A stretch of DNA of 64,000 nucleotides. Origin: Methylobacterium symbioticum. GTDB lineage: Bacteria; Pseudomonadota; Alphaproteobacteria; Rhizobiales; Beijerinckiaceae. The DNA is taken from positions 62,001-126,000 of the forward strand of contig NZ_CABFPH010000001.1 in assembly GCF_902141845.1 (NCBI RefSeq), written 5' to 3'. This document shows positions 45,092-54,373 of the stretch, piece after piece (positions within the stretch are counted from its first letter, which is position 1; every line of letters starts with the position of its first letter). The translations under genes were made by a program, and so were the position numbers. The notes under the pieces were generated by a model that was given only the letters and a program-made list of their open reading frames with translations, was not told the origin of the DNA and ran no database searches.

Positions 45092-45949
45092 TCAGCCGAT
45101 CTGCTCTTTCTGGGCGCCGCTGTCGGGGCGCGCCGGGCCGAGCACCGGCTCCTCACCCATCGGCTCGTTCTGGACCACGCTGTACTCGCCCTTCCCGTCG
45201 AGGGAGGGCCCGCTCGTCCAGCGGCCTGCGGGCGGCGGCGTGCCGTCCCGGGCCGTGGCAAAGAAGTTGTAGCTGAACTTCTGATGCTCCTCGCTTTGCG
45301 GGAAGCTGTTCGGGATCGGCAGCGTGCCCTGATGACCGCCGAGTTCCTCGATCACCGCGAGCCATTGCTGCTGATGCATCGTGTCGCGGGCGATCAGGAA
45401 GCTCCACATATCCTTCATGCCCAGATCGTTCGTGGCATTCGACAGGCGCACGGCGAGCACGCGACCCGTGCTCTCCGCAGCGACATTGCAGTACATGTCG
45501 GCCGCAATGTTGCCGCTGGCATAGATGTGGCTCATGTCGAAGGGCAGGCCATCGGCATTGCCGGGGAAGGCCGACAGACCGGTCGAGAGTAGCGTCTTGT
45601 GCAGCATGCCTTCGGCGATGTGGCGCGGGTTCTCGCCACCCATCACAGCGCCGACCAGCGCGTCAGCGGCACCGGCTTCCTGGACCTTCGTCGGAGCATT
45701 CTCGAGGTTCATCGCGACGGCGGTCGCGAGCATCTCGATATGGCCGATCTCCTCCGTGGCCGTATTGAGGAGCATGTCACGATATTTGGTCGTGGGGGCG
45801 CGGTTGCCCCAGGCCTGAAAGAAATACTGGAAACAGACGCGGATTTCACCTTCGATTCCGCCAATCGCCTGCTGAAGCATGCGGGCGTAGATCGGGTCCG
45901 GGCTCTCGACCCGGACAGGATATTGCAGGCGCTTGTCGTGGAAATACAT
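45092..45949 (-). CDS. manganese catalase
   Basis: A 285-residue di-manganese catalase that breaks down H2O2. The four-helix bundle ligands are visible: Glu in IEGEIRVCFQYFFQAW, Glu and His in ATEEIGHIEMLATAV, Glu in NVAAESTGRVLAVRL and His in RDTMHQQQWLAVIEEL. The C-terminal PxxF region (IPNSFPQSEEHQKFSYNFF) fits the family. It ends in an acidic/polar tail. It is a single gene facing the molybdenum-hydroxylase large subunit tail-to-tail; hydroxylases of that type can generate H2O2, but a link is speculative. Confidence 0.93.
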   Translation of the reverse strand: MYFHDKRLQYPVRVESPDPIYARMLQQAIGGIEGEIRVCFQYFFQAWGNRAPTTKYRDMLLNTATEEIGHIEMLATAVAMNLENAPTKVQEAGAADALVGAVMGGENPRHIAEGMLHKTLLSTGLSAFPGNADGLPFDMSHIYASGNIAADMYCNVAAESTGRVLAVRLSNATNDLGMKDMWSFLIARDTMHQQQWLAVIEELGGHQGTLPIPNSFPQSEEHQKFSYNFFATARDGTPPPAGRWTSGPSLDGKGEYSVVQNEPMGEEPVLGPARPDSGAQKEQIG

Positions 45950-46175
45950 AGGCGGGCGTCCTTGCCGAACGGGGAGCGAGACACGCTCACGGGAGGGATT
46001 GGGCCAGCCACCGCAGTGAGGGGTGGGCCGTCCTTCCCCGCCAACCGACGCTCTTTCGAGAACTTTCCAAGATATACAGCACTTTAAGATATGTTATTCC
46101 TCATATTGCCCTAGGTTAAATCTTGTCGTCTCCCAGCGTGGCTCGTGATCCCATCACGGTGCAGGAACAATTTTG

Positions 46176-47591
46176 TCAGCGATCCTCGGGAGTCTTAGGT
46201 GTGGTCATGGCGGCCGGATCGACAATGCGGTCGTACTGCTCACCCGTCATGACGCCTAGCGCGATCGCTGCCGCGCGCGGTGTCAGCCCCTCGGCCATCG
46301 CCTTTCGCGTGATCGTGGCCACACAATCGTAGCCGAGAATAGGATTGAGCACCGTGGCGAGGAGAAGCGCCTTCGAGACGTTTTCGGCCAGACGGTCCCG
46401 ATCGACAGCGAGGTCCCGCACGAGCTTTCCGGCAAAGACGTAGGACCCGTCCGCCAGAAGCCGGATCGATTGCAGCAGGTTGTGGATGAGGACAGGCTTG
46501 GCGACATTCAACTCGAAGGTCCCCGATGCGCCCGCAGCCGAGATCGTCGCGTGGTTGCCCATGACCTGAAAGGCGGCCTGCACCAGAGCTTCGGCGATCG
46601 TCGGATTGCGCTTGCCCGGCATGATGGACGAAGACAGCCCGTCGTCGGGGATCACAAGTTCGCCGAGGCCGCAGCGCGGCCCGGAGCCGAGCAGACGGAT
46701 ATCGTTGGCGATCTTGATCAGCGACGCCGCAAGCACGTTGAGCGAACCCGAGACCTCGATGAGAGCGTCGTGGGCGCCCATGCCCTCGAACTTGCACGGG
46801 TTCGGGACGACCGGCAGTCCGGACAGGGCCACGACCTCGTCGCAGAAGGCTTGGTCGAAACCGACCGGAGCGTTGAGGCCCGAGCCGACCGCCGTGCCGC
46901 CCTGCGCCAGCCGATACAGGCGCGGAGCCGTGGCCTCGATCCGCTCGATCCCGTGGCCGATCTGGCTGGCGAAGGCTCCAAACGCCTGTCCCACCGTCAT
47001 CGGCACCGCATCCATGAGGTGCGTCCGGCCGATCTTAACGACGTCGTCGAACTCGGCCGCCTTGGCGGCCAGGGTGTCGCGCAGCCATGCGAGCGCGGGC
47101 AGCAGCCGATCCCGCAGTTCCAGGCCGGTGCAGAGGTGCATCACTGTCGGGAAGCTGTCGTTCGAGGATTGCGAGCAATTCACGTGGTCGTTGGGATGAA
47201 TCGGACGGCGTGATCCCAGTGGCTGTCCGAGGCTCTCGTTCGCCCGGTTCGCGATGACCTCGTTGGCGTTCATGTTGGTCTGGGTCCCGGAGCCGGTCTG
47301 CCAGACGCGCAAGGGGAAGTGATCGTCGAACCGTCCTTCCCAGACTTCGCGGGCGGCCGCTTCGATGGCGGCGGCGAGAATTCGGTCCAGGGCGCCGAGG
47401 CGGCGGTTGGCGCGGGCCGCAGCCAGCTTCTGCAGGCCGAAGGCACGGATGAGGCTCGAGGGAAAGCGTTCCTCGCCGATCTCGAATACGCCGAGCGCGC
47501 GCTGTGTCTGCGCACCCCAGTAACGGTCGGCCGGGATCTCGATCGGACCGAAGGCGTCATGCTCGATCCGCACGTTCGACGGCTCATGCAT
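46176..47591 (-). CDS. fumC: class II fumarase
   Basis: A 471-residue enzyme interconverting fumarate and L-malate. It has DAFGPIEIPADRYWGAQTQRAL at the start, GSGTQTNMNANEVIANRA and VNCSQSSNDSFPTVMH (substrate site), KIGRTHLMDAVPMTVGQ and the signature GLSSSIMPGKRNPTIAEA. ATG 47591 has GGAGG 9 nt upstream; an in-frame start at 47633 is less likely. It is the last gene of a lyase-dctA-fumC unit, which implies that fumarate made or imported by the first two genes is turned into malate. Confidence 0.94.
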   Translation of the reverse strand: MHEPSNVRIEHDAFGPIEIPADRYWGAQTQRALGVFEIGEERFPSSLIRAFGLQKLAAARANRRLGALDRILAAAIEAAAREVWEGRFDDHFPLRVWQTGSGTQTNMNANEVIANRANESLGQPLGSRRPIHPNDHVNCSQSSNDSFPTVMHLCTGLELRDRLLPALAWLRDTLAAKAAEFDDVVKIGRTHLMDAVPMTVGQAFGAFASQIGHGIERIEATAPRLYRLAQGGTAVGSGLNAPVGFDQAFCDEVVALSGLPVVPNPCKFEGMGAHDALIEVSGSLNVLAASLIKIANDIRLLGSGPRCGLGELVIPDDGLSSSIMPGKRNPTIAEALVQAAFQVMGNHATISAAGASGTFELNVAKPVLIHNLLQSIRLLADGSYVFAGKLVRDLAVDRDRLAENVSKALLLATVLNPILGYDCVATITRKAMAEGLTPRAAAIALGVMTGEQYDRIVDPAAMTTPKTPEDR

Positions 47592-47663
47592 CGGCGTGGT
47601 CCTCCGCAGGATCTCGGCATTCGTCTCTATCAAGACCGGGAGCCCGCGGGCTCTCCGGCCGCC

Positions 47664-49016
47664 TCACGCCGCGGCGGCGCGATCCGCACGCAGGCGGGCC
47701 ATCGCGTCCTGCGCCATGCCGGCGTCGAATTCCCCGGCGAGCTTGGCCGTCACCACTGTGGCCACGCTGTTGCCGATGACGTTCGTCGTGGCGATGGCGA
47801 TCGACATGAAGCGGTAGACCCCGAACAGGATCGGCAAGCCTTCGAGCGGCAGCACGCCGGTCGCGGCCACGGTCGCCGCGAAGACCACGAAACTGCCGCC
47901 CGACACCGTCGCGGCGCCCTTCGAGGTCAGGAGCATGATCGCCAGGATGCCGAGCTGCTGTCCCAGATCGAGGGGCACATGGTAGGCGTTGGCCAGGAAG
48001 ATCACGCCCATCGACATGTAGATCGACGTGCCGTCGAGGTTGAACGCGTAGCCGGTCGGCAGCACGAGACCCACCGACTGGCGCGAGCAACCGTAGGTCG
48101 GCAGCTTCTCCAGGAGACGCGGCAGCACGCTCTCGGAGGAGGCCGTGCCCAGCACGATATAGATCTCCTCGCGGATGAAATTCAAGAATTGGAACAGGTT
48201 GATCTTGAACGCCGTCGAGATCGCGCCGAGAACCACGACGATGAAGACGATCACCACCGCATAGAAGCTCATAATCAGGTAGATCAGCGAAAGGAGAACA
48301 TTGGCGCCGCTCGATCCGACCGCGAAGGCGACAGCCCCGAACGTACCGATCGGCGCGGTCAGCATGATCAGGTGAATGAACTCGAAGAAGGCGTCCGAGA
48401 TCCGGTTCAGGCCGCTCTCGATCGGCTGGCGCTTCTCGGGCGACAGGTGCAGAAGCGCCGCTCCGAAGATCAGGGCGATGACGAGCACCTGCAGCAATTC
48501 GCCCTTGGCGAAGGCGCCGATGAAGTTGTCGGGAAAGACGTTGAGAATGAAGTCGAGCGTCGAGTGCGGAGCGGCGGCGCCCGACGGGGCCTTGCCCTGC
48601 GCAAGCCCGGCCCGCGTCGCGTCCGCCATGCCCTTGCCGACCCCGAGCAGGTTGCCGGCGACGAGGCCGACTGCCAGCGCAATGGTCGAGACGACCTCGA
48701 AGTAGAGCATCGCGATCAGGCCGACCCTGCCGACCCGCTTGAAGTCGCCCGCGGAGGTCACACCGACCACGACGCAAAGGAAGACCAGCGGCGCCACCGC
48801 CGTCTTGATCAGGCGCAGGAAAATGTCGCCGAGGACCTTCAACGGGACGGCGACCTCGGGAACGAGGAAGCCGGTGGCGGCGCCGAGCACCATCGCAACC
48901 ACGATCTGGAAGCCGAGATTCGTCCAGATCGACGGTCTCTTCGACGTCGCAGAGGCCGGCGTCGGCGGCGTCGGTGTTCCTGGGATAGCGGTCGGATCGC
49001 TCGTGGTCGTGTGCAT
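47664..49016 (-). CDS. dctA: C4-dicarboxylate/proton symporter DctA
   Basis: A 450-residue inner-membrane symporter of the DAACS family for succinate, fumarate and malate. Family motifs are visible: IFLRLIKTAVAPLVFLCVVVG, the serine-rich TASSESVLPRLLEKL (re-entrant loop 1), GYAFNLDGTSIYMSMGVIF and LLTSKGAATVSGGSFVV, plus the later NVIGNSVATVVTAK. ATG 49016 is preferred over upstream codons, which look non-coding. It lies 102 bp after the lyase gene and 72 bp before fumC. Confidence 0.92.
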   Translation of the reverse strand: MHTTTSDPTAIPGTPTPPTPASATSKRPSIWTNLGFQIVVAMVLGAATGFLVPEVAVPLKVLGDIFLRLIKTAVAPLVFLCVVVGVTSAGDFKRVGRVGLIAMLYFEVVSTIALAVGLVAGNLLGVGKGMADATRAGLAQGKAPSGAAAPHSTLDFILNVFPDNFIGAFAKGELLQVLVIALIFGAALLHLSPEKRQPIESGLNRISDAFFEFIHLIMLTAPIGTFGAVAFAVGSSGANVLLSLIYLIMSFYAVVIVFIVVVLGAISTAFKINLFQFLNFIREEIYIVLGTASSESVLPRLLEKLPTYGCSRQSVGLVLPTGYAFNLDGTSIYMSMGVIFLANAYHVPLDLGQQLGILAIMLLTSKGAATVSGGSFVVFAATVAATGVLPLEGLPILFGVYRFMSIAIATTNVIGNSVATVVTAKLAGEFDAGMAQDAMARLRADRAAAA

Positions 49017-49118
49017 GGCTTCCTCCTGGGGATGTCGAGGCGCGCGCACTCTCATTGCCGACGGGGAAAGCCCGGCAGTCCGGTGCGACGACGCGTGGGG
49101 CAGATCGGTGGGCGGTGC

Positions 49119-50492
49119 TCAGCCGCCGCGGGCGACGGAAGCGAGAACCCGATCGACCATCTCGGGTGCAGCACCGAGGTAGTTGGCGGGATCGGTCAGG
49201 TGATCGATCGCAGCGCGGTCGAAATGGGCCGAGACCTCGGGGATGGCGGCCAGCGCCTCGGCCAGCGTCCCGCCCTGCTCGTTGACGACGCGGCAGGCGG
49301 CGTAGACGAGGTCATGCGCCTGCTGCCGACCCGTATGGAGCGCGAGCGCCATCATCGCCGCCTCGGCGACGATCAGACCGCGGCTGATCCCGAGATTCTC
49401 GCGCATCCGCGCCGCATCGACGATCAGTCCGCCGAGGGCGAATTTTGCCTGATGCAGGGCACCTGCCGTCAGAACGAAACTCTCGGGCACCGCCATCCAC
49501 TCGGCGTGCCAGGGACCGGTTGCCCGCTCGAAGTCTTGGACCATCGCGTCGAGCATCAGCCCGGCATGCTGGCGCACGCCCTTGGCGGCGGCGAGCATCA
49601 GCTCGGACGAGATCGGATTGCGCTTCTGCGGCATGGTCGAGGAGGCACCGCGCCCCGTGACGAAGGGCTCGTACACCTCTGCGAATTCGGTCGAGGCCAT
49701 GATCATGATGTCGAGGGCGATCTTGCCGAGCGAGCCAGTGATCAGCGCCAGAAGGTTGACTGTCTCGGCAAAGCCGTCGCGGGCGACGTGCCAGGTCGAG
49801 GCCGGCTGCCCGAGCCCGAGTTCCCGGCAGAACGCTTCCTGCACCCGCAGCCCGTCCTTGCCGAGGGACGCCAACGTGCCGGCTGCACCGGCGAACTCGC
49901 CGACCAGCACACGGGGCTTCAGCTGCTCCAGGCGCTCCGCGTGGCGGTCGACCATGGCAAGCCAGATCGCAGTCTTGTACCCGAAGGTCACTGGCAGCGC
50001 CTGCTGGAGATGGGTGCGCCCAGCCATCGGGGTGTCGCGGTGCCGCCTCGACAGTCCGGCCAGGATCGCGCACAGCTCGCCGATGTCGGCCGCGACAATC
50101 TCCAGGCCGGCGCGGATCTGGAGCACGCTGGCCGTGTCCATGATGTCCTGGGTGGTGGCGCCCCAGTGGACGTAGCGACCGGCCTCGCCGCATTGATGCA
50201 CGAGCTGGTGTACGAGCGGCAGGATCGGGTAGCCGACATTGTCGGTCTCCCGGCGCAGAAGATCGAAGTCGAGGGCTTCGAACGAGCAGTTTGCTGCGAT
50301 CTGGTCGGCCGCCTCGGCGGGAATGACGCCGCACGCCGCTTCGGCCTTCGCCAGCGCGATTTCGACCTCGATATAGCGCTGGATCAGGGCATGATCGGAG
50401 AATACCGCACGCATCGACGGCGTGCCGAAGGCGTCGCGGAACAGGAGCGAATCGATGGCGGTGGTGGCGGTCGGGGGGAGCTGGCGGCTCAC
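49119..50492 (-). CDS. fumarase/aspartase-superfamily lyase (PcaB/adenylosuccinate-lyase-like)
   Basis: A 457-residue enzyme with the superfamily signature GASSTMPQKRNPISSE and the catalytic regions VHWGATTQDIMDTA and MAGRTHLQQALPVTFG. It is closest in character to 3-carboxymuconate cycloisomerase/PurB relatives, but the genomic partners (C4-dicarboxylate symporter, fumarase) do not fit purine or protocatechuate pathways. A lyase that releases fumarate from a substituted succinate is the best reading; the substrate is unknown. The start is GTG after AGGAGG. It is the first gene of the operon, with the GntR operator just upstream. Confidence 0.82.
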   Translation of the reverse strand: MSRQLPPTATTAIDSLLFRDAFGTPSMRAVFSDHALIQRYIEVEIALAKAEAACGVIPAEAADQIAANCSFEALDFDLLRRETDNVGYPILPLVHQLVHQCGEAGRYVHWGATTQDIMDTASVLQIRAGLEIVAADIGELCAILAGLSRRHRDTPMAGRTHLQQALPVTFGYKTAIWLAMVDRHAERLEQLKPRVLVGEFAGAAGTLASLGKDGLRVQEAFCRELGLGQPASTWHVARDGFAETVNLLALITGSLGKIALDIMIMASTEFAEVYEPFVTGRGASSTMPQKRNPISSELMLAAAKGVRQHAGLMLDAMVQDFERATGPWHAEWMAVPESFVLTAGALHQAKFALGGLIVDAARMRENLGISRGLIVAEAAMMALALHTGRQQAHDLVYAACRVVNEQGGTLAEALAAIPEVSAHFDRAAIDHLTDPANYLGAAPEMVDRVLASVARGG

Positions 50493-50525
50493 GGTTTCCT
50501 CCTAGAGGACACGCCCGACTCGTTT

Positions 50526-50562
50526 ATGTTCGGACAATATCAGGTAGGTCATGTCCGGACAT
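50526..50562. promoter_or_regulatory. operator pair between the lyase operon and gntR
   Basis: ATGTTCGGACAA (50526-50537) and the perfect palindrome ATGTCCGGACAT (50551-50562) match at 10 of 12 positions and lie 25 bp apart in the 71-bp divergent gap. The second touches the gntR start codon. They fit a GntR-family dimer that represses both the operon and itself. Confidence 0.7.
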
Positions 50563-50563
50563 T

Positions 50564-51403
50564 ATGTCAATCGACGTGGAAGATGCAGGGGTGGGTCCGT
50601 GGATCGGTGTGATGGGTGAGACGCTCTGGGCGCAGGTGGCGCAGGATCTGACGGCCGGAATCGCCTCAGGCCGCTTCCCGGTCGGCTCGCTTCTGCCGAC
50701 GGAGTTGGATCTCTGCGCGCATTACGGGACGAGCCGGCACACCGTGCGGACCGCGATCCGGCAACTGCAGGAGCAGGGACTGGTCACACGCAACAAGAAG
50801 GCCGGTACCCGGGTCGAGGCCTCAGTGCCGACCAGCGGCTACCGTCAGGCCCTGGCCTCGCTGGAGGATCTGATCCAGTTCGGCGAGGCCCACATCCGCG
50901 AGGTTCAGGCGACCGGCGCGGTGACGGCCGATGCCGATCTTGCCGCGGAACTGGGATGCGCGACGGGGACGCGGTGGTTCCGGATCTCCAGCCTGCGGCT
51001 TGACGGCAGGCCGGGCAGCGCTCCGATCGGCTGGACAGACGTCTATATCGACCCAGCCTATGCCGATCTCGGCGAGATCGTCCGCGCATCGCCCGACCGG
51101 CTGGTCATCACCCTGATCGAGCAGCGGCACGGCCAGCGTTGCGCCGAGATCCGTCAGGACATGGAAGCAGTCGTCCTGCCCGCATCGCATGCGGCGGCCC
51201 TTGCCGCACAACCTGGCACGCCCGCCCTTCGTGTCGTCCGGCATTACCTGGATCAGGCGGGCAAGGTGATCGAGATCTCATCGACCCTTCATCCCGCCGG
51301 GCGGTTCGCCGTCTCGCAGCGCATGCACCGGATGGTGAACGTGCCGGCTGCGGAGCCGGACACCGAGGCCGGCGCACATCCGGCGAGCAGGCGAACGTCG
51401 TAG
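50564..51403 (+). CDS. GntR-family regulator with UTRA domain (HutC subfamily)
   Basis: A 279-residue regulator. The N-terminal winged helix (VAQDLTAGIASGRFPVGSLLP, ELDLCAHYGTSRHTVRTAI) is followed by a UTRA ligand domain (~100-250; WFRISSLRLDGRPG, LVITLIEQRHGQR, IEISSTLHPAGRFAVS). The N-terminus has ~20 extra residues, so the true start might be ATG 50612 (MGETLWAQV). It is divergent from the lyase-dctA-fumC operon, which it very likely controls in response to a metabolite of that pathway. Confidence 0.88.
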   Translation: MSIDVEDAGVGPWIGVMGETLWAQVAQDLTAGIASGRFPVGSLLPTELDLCAHYGTSRHTVRTAIRQLQEQGLVTRNKKAGTRVEASVPTSGYRQALASLEDLIQFGEAHIREVQATGAVTADADLAAELGCATGTRWFRISSLRLDGRPGSAPIGWTDVYIDPAYADLGEIVRASPDRLVITLIEQRHGQRCAEIRQDMEAVVLPASHAAALAAQPGTPALRVVRHYLDQAGKVIEISSTLHPAGRFAVSQRMHRMVNVPAAEPDTEAGAHPASRRTS

Positions 51404-51700
51404 TCACGCATCCCCGGCCCGGGTCCCGTGACCTCCAGCGCGGCAGCCTCACTGAAGGCTGGAGAATAGGCGGAACAGGGCCGTCGCGGCGACCTGCTGC
51501 GTCGTAGGGCCGGGCTGCCGTAGATGGCCCTCGCTCCCGCAACAGCGAGCGCGGCGATGGCGTGTCACATCGGTGAACGCGAGATAGGGTGCCGCGATGT
51601 GCCTCTTGCCTCTGGTCGTCACGGCTCGTTGGAGCTCGGCTGCGATGCGACGATCATCGCGGCCGCTCCGCTCGTCAGCGTGACAGGAGGCCGATAGCAT

Positions 51701-51715
51701 GTAACGTTTTGTGAC
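51701..51715 (+). promoter_or_regulatory. candidate response-regulator box upstream of the OmpR regulator
   Basis: GTAACGTTTTGTGAC lies 51 bp before the regulator start. Its reverse complement, with one change, recurs at 53900-53914 in front of the small secreted protein genes (14 of 15 bases). The position fits autoregulation by the regulator at 51766. Confidence 0.6.
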
Positions 51716-51765
51716 GGCGGCGTTTTACGCGTTGCCGCTCTGACGCGCCGGCTTATCCTCGCGGC

Positions 51766-52500
51766 ATGGCCGACAGTACCACCATCGCCATCGTCGAGGA
51801 CGACGACGACATCCGCACCCAACTCGCCGCTTACCTCGAGGGCGAGGGCTTTCGTGTGATGAGCCTCGATGGCGGTGCCCACCTCGACCAGCTGCTCGCC
51901 GTTGGACCGGCACCGGACCTGATCGTACTCGACTGGATGCTGCCCGGCGAGGACGGGCTCTCGATCTGCCGCCGCCTGCGCGAGGTGGGCGGGCCGCCCG
52001 TCGTCATGCTGACCGCCAAGGACGAGGACATCGACCGGGTGCTCGGCCTGGAGATGGGGGCCGACGACTACGTCTCGAAGCCGTTCAGCCCCCGTGTGCT
52101 GCTCGCCCGAATCCGCGCCGTCCTGCGTCGCGCGAGCGGAGCGGGCGCCACGACAGCCTGTACCGGCACGGAGCGTCTGGCCGTGGCCGATCTCGTCGTG
52201 GATCTTGCAGCACGCACCGTGACCATCTGTGGGCCGGCGACCGAGATCCCGCTCACCAGTGCAGAGTACGACCTGCTGCACTGCTTCGTCACGCGGCCGC
52301 AGCGGGTCCTCTCGCGCGACCAGCTCCTCGACTGGACCCGCGGCCGCGTTGCTTATGCCTTCGACCGGACCATCGACGTGCAGGTCAGCCGCCTGCGGCA
52401 CAAGCTCGACGCGGCCGGCAGCCAGGCGGCGGGCCAGATCAAGACGGTGCGCAACGCCGGCTACATCCTGGCGGCGCCCGTGAAGGCCGTGGCATCCTGA
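51766..52500 (+). CDS. OmpR-family response regulator
   Basis: A 244-residue regulator: receiver with IVEDDDDIRTQLAAYL, Asp56 in LIVLDWMLPGEDG, Thr in VVMLTAKDE and Lys in DDYVSKPFSPRVLL; winged helix with PLTSAEYDLLHCFVTRPQRVLSRDQLL and DRTIDVQVSRLRHKLD. It resembles OmpR/CpxR-like regulators. Its stop overlaps the kinase ATG (TGATG), so the pair is translationally coupled. A box shared with the downstream small-protein genes precedes it. Confidence 0.92.
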   Translation: MADSTTIAIVEDDDDIRTQLAAYLEGEGFRVMSLDGGAHLDQLLAVGPAPDLIVLDWMLPGEDGLSICRRLREVGGPPVVMLTAKDEDIDRVLGLEMGADDYVSKPFSPRVLLARIRAVLRRASGAGATTACTGTERLAVADLVVDLAARTVTICGPATEIPLTSAEYDLLHCFVTRPQRVLSRDQLLDWTRGRVAYAFDRTIDVQVSRLRHKLDAAGSQAAGQIKTVRNAGYILAAPVKAVAS

Positions 52501-53873
52501 TGGGGCGCGTTGGGCTCTTCGGCCGCATCATGTTGCTCCTGCTGGGAGCGCTCTCGCTGCTCGTCCTCGCCACCGTCGCTCTGGATCACTGGCAGCGGGC
52601 CCAAGAACGCTCGCCCTACGCCTCCCGCTTCCCCCGCGTCGACCAAGCTGCCAACATCATGGCGCTACTGCGGGATGCCGACCCTGCGCAGCGCCCGGCC
52701 ATCCTGAGGGCGGTGAGCGGCGAGGCCCTGAAGGCGGAGATCGTCGATCAGTCCCCGGACGAGACCGGCCTGATCCGCGAGCCGCGGCTCGAAGCCCGCC
52801 TGTGCCGGGTGACCGGCGCGCCAGCCGACCGCGTCCAGGCCTTCACCGACGCCGCCATGCTGCACCGAGGCGTCGATCCGGCCGACGTCGCGAACCCGGA
52901 GCGCCGCGGACCCATCGGTCGACTGGCGGCTGCGACCTACCGGCTGCCGGATGGGCGGTTTTTGGTGGTTACGGCCATTGAGGCGCACCGTTCGCGGATG
53001 CCCTGGCTGCTGGGCCAGCCGCTTAGCCTGTGGGTGGCTGTCCTCGGTGTGGCCGTGACCGTCCTCGTCACCGTTGGGGCGCGGCACGAACTCGCACCGC
53101 TCCGGCGCCTGACGGAGGCGGTCTCCCGGTTCGACGGGCGCGCGCCCGGGCCTCCCCTCGCCGCGCGGGGCGCGCCGGAGATCCGGCGCCTCGCCCAGGC
53201 CGTCCAGGCCATGCAGGAGCGCATCGTCGGCCTGATGGGGGAGCGCTCGCTGCTGATCGGCGCCATCTCGCACGACCTCAAGACCTACCTGACGCGCATG
53301 CGCCTGCGGGCCGAGGGCGTTGCCGAGCCCGAGCGCCGGGTGCGGCTCATCGAGGATCTCGACGCGATGCGCGCGCTGATCGAGACCGCGCTCGGCTACG
53401 CCCGCGGCACCGCCGCCGAGGTCGGGCGCACGCCCGTGGACCTCGCCGACATCGTGGCGGTCGAGGTCGCCGAGCACGCCGCGCAGGGAGCCGCCATCAC
53501 CCTGTCGGGCGAAGACGTGCGGGACGCGACCGTGGCCGGCGATGCGGTCGCCCTGCGCCGGGTCGTCGCCAACCTGATCGGCAACGCCGTCAAGTTCGGA
53601 CGCGCGTCGGTCGCGGTCGCGGTCCGGCGCACGGGCACGGCCTGCCAGATCGTGGTCGAGGATGACGGGCCCGGCATCCCCGAGGCGGAGCGATCGGCGG
53701 TGTTCAGCCCGTACTACCGGGTCGAGCGATCCCGGAGCCGTCGAACCGGCGGGACCGGGCTGGGGCTCGCCATCGCCCGCCAGATCGCCGAGGCGCATGG
53801 CGGCACCATCGTGGCGGAAGCCGCCGCGCTCGGCGGCGCACGCCTCGTGGTGACCCTGCCGGCCCTCGCCTGA
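52500..53873 (+). CDS. EnvZ-like sensor histidine kinase
   Basis: A 457-residue inner-membrane kinase. Membrane helix 1 is IMLLLLGALSLLVLATVAL, followed by a ~140-residue periplasmic sensor, helix 2 (LGQPLSLWVAVLGVAVTVLVTVGA) and HAMP (LAPLRRLTEAVSRFD). HisKA has LIGAISHDLKTYLTRMRLRA and HATPase has NLIGNAVKFG, DDGPGIPEAERSAVFSPYYR and GGTGLGLAIARQIA. The HDLKT motif is typical of EnvZ/OsmY-type sensors. It is the cognate kinase of the overlapping upstream regulator. Confidence 0.92.
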   Translation: MGRVGLFGRIMLLLLGALSLLVLATVALDHWQRAQERSPYASRFPRVDQAANIMALLRDADPAQRPAILRAVSGEALKAEIVDQSPDETGLIREPRLEARLCRVTGAPADRVQAFTDAAMLHRGVDPADVANPERRGPIGRLAAATYRLPDGRFLVVTAIEAHRSRMPWLLGQPLSLWVAVLGVAVTVLVTVGARHELAPLRRLTEAVSRFDGRAPGPPLAARGAPEIRRLAQAVQAMQERIVGLMGERSLLIGAISHDLKTYLTRMRLRAEGVAEPERRVRLIEDLDAMRALIETALGYARGTAAEVGRTPVDLADIVAVEVAEHAAQGAAITLSGEDVRDATVAGDAVALRRVVANLIGNAVKFGRASVAVAVRRTGTACQIVVEDDGPGIPEAERSAVFSPYYRVERSRSRRTGGTGLGLAIARQIAEAHGGTIVAEAAALGGARLVVTLPALA

Positions 53874-53899
53874 GCGCAGGCAACCGCACGCAAGCGCCT

Positions 53900-53914
53900 G
53901 TCACACAACGTTAC
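53900..53914 (-). promoter_or_regulatory. candidate response-regulator box upstream of the GCG_CRPN genes
   Basis: GTCACACAACGTTAC is the inverted copy, 14 of 15 bases, of the box at 51701-51715. It lies 26 bp beyond the kinase stop and 135 bp before the first small secreted protein gene, so that gene pair is a likely target of the adjacent two-component system. Confidence 0.6.
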
Positions 53915-54049
53915 GCCCCGGCGCGAACCCGTCACATCCGGGCAGAGCGCGCGGGCGAACCTTCGCTCGACCCGCCGCGGCGAGACCGCCGCCGGGACCC
54001 GGGACGGGACGGCATCGGGCCGGCTCGTCCGAGCAGAAGGAGTCCATCG

Positions 54050-54313
54050 ATGCTGAAGGTTCTCGCCCCCGTCATGCTGCTGGCCGCCTGCGCGGTTCCC
54101 GCCTCGGCGCTGCCGCTGGTCCAGGACGCGGTGTCGACCGGGTCCGGCGGCGTGCCCATCATCCGGGTCTATGACGGCTGCGGCCCGTACGGCCATCGCG
54201 GCCCCTACGGCTACTGCCGCACGGGCGGCCAGTGGGGCGGGTATGTCCGCGGCGCCTCCTGCCCGGCCGGCTATCACATCGGTCCCTACGGCCGCCGCTG
54301 CTGGCCGAACTGA
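54050..54313 (+). CDS. small secreted GCG_CRPN-type protein, copy 1
   Basis: An 87-residue exported protein. The signal MLKVLAPVMLLAACAVPASA is followed by a linker and a Gly/Tyr/Cys-rich domain with DGCGPYGHRGPYGYCRTGG and CPAGYHIGPYGRRCWPN, the GCG_CRPN-type pattern. Four cysteines in the mature part could form two disulfides in the periplasm. The function of the group is unknown. The RBS AGAAGGAG is strong. It follows the two-component system and precedes a second member. Confidence 0.8.
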   Translation: MLKVLAPVMLLAACAVPASALPLVQDAVSTGSGGVPIIRVYDGCGPYGHRGPYGYCRTGGQWGGYVRGASCPAGYHIGPYGRRCWPN

Positions 54314-54373
54314 CCTCCCCTGCCCCGAAACCCGACCCATCCGGCCGCGTGCCGGATGCCTATGGAGCGCGTC

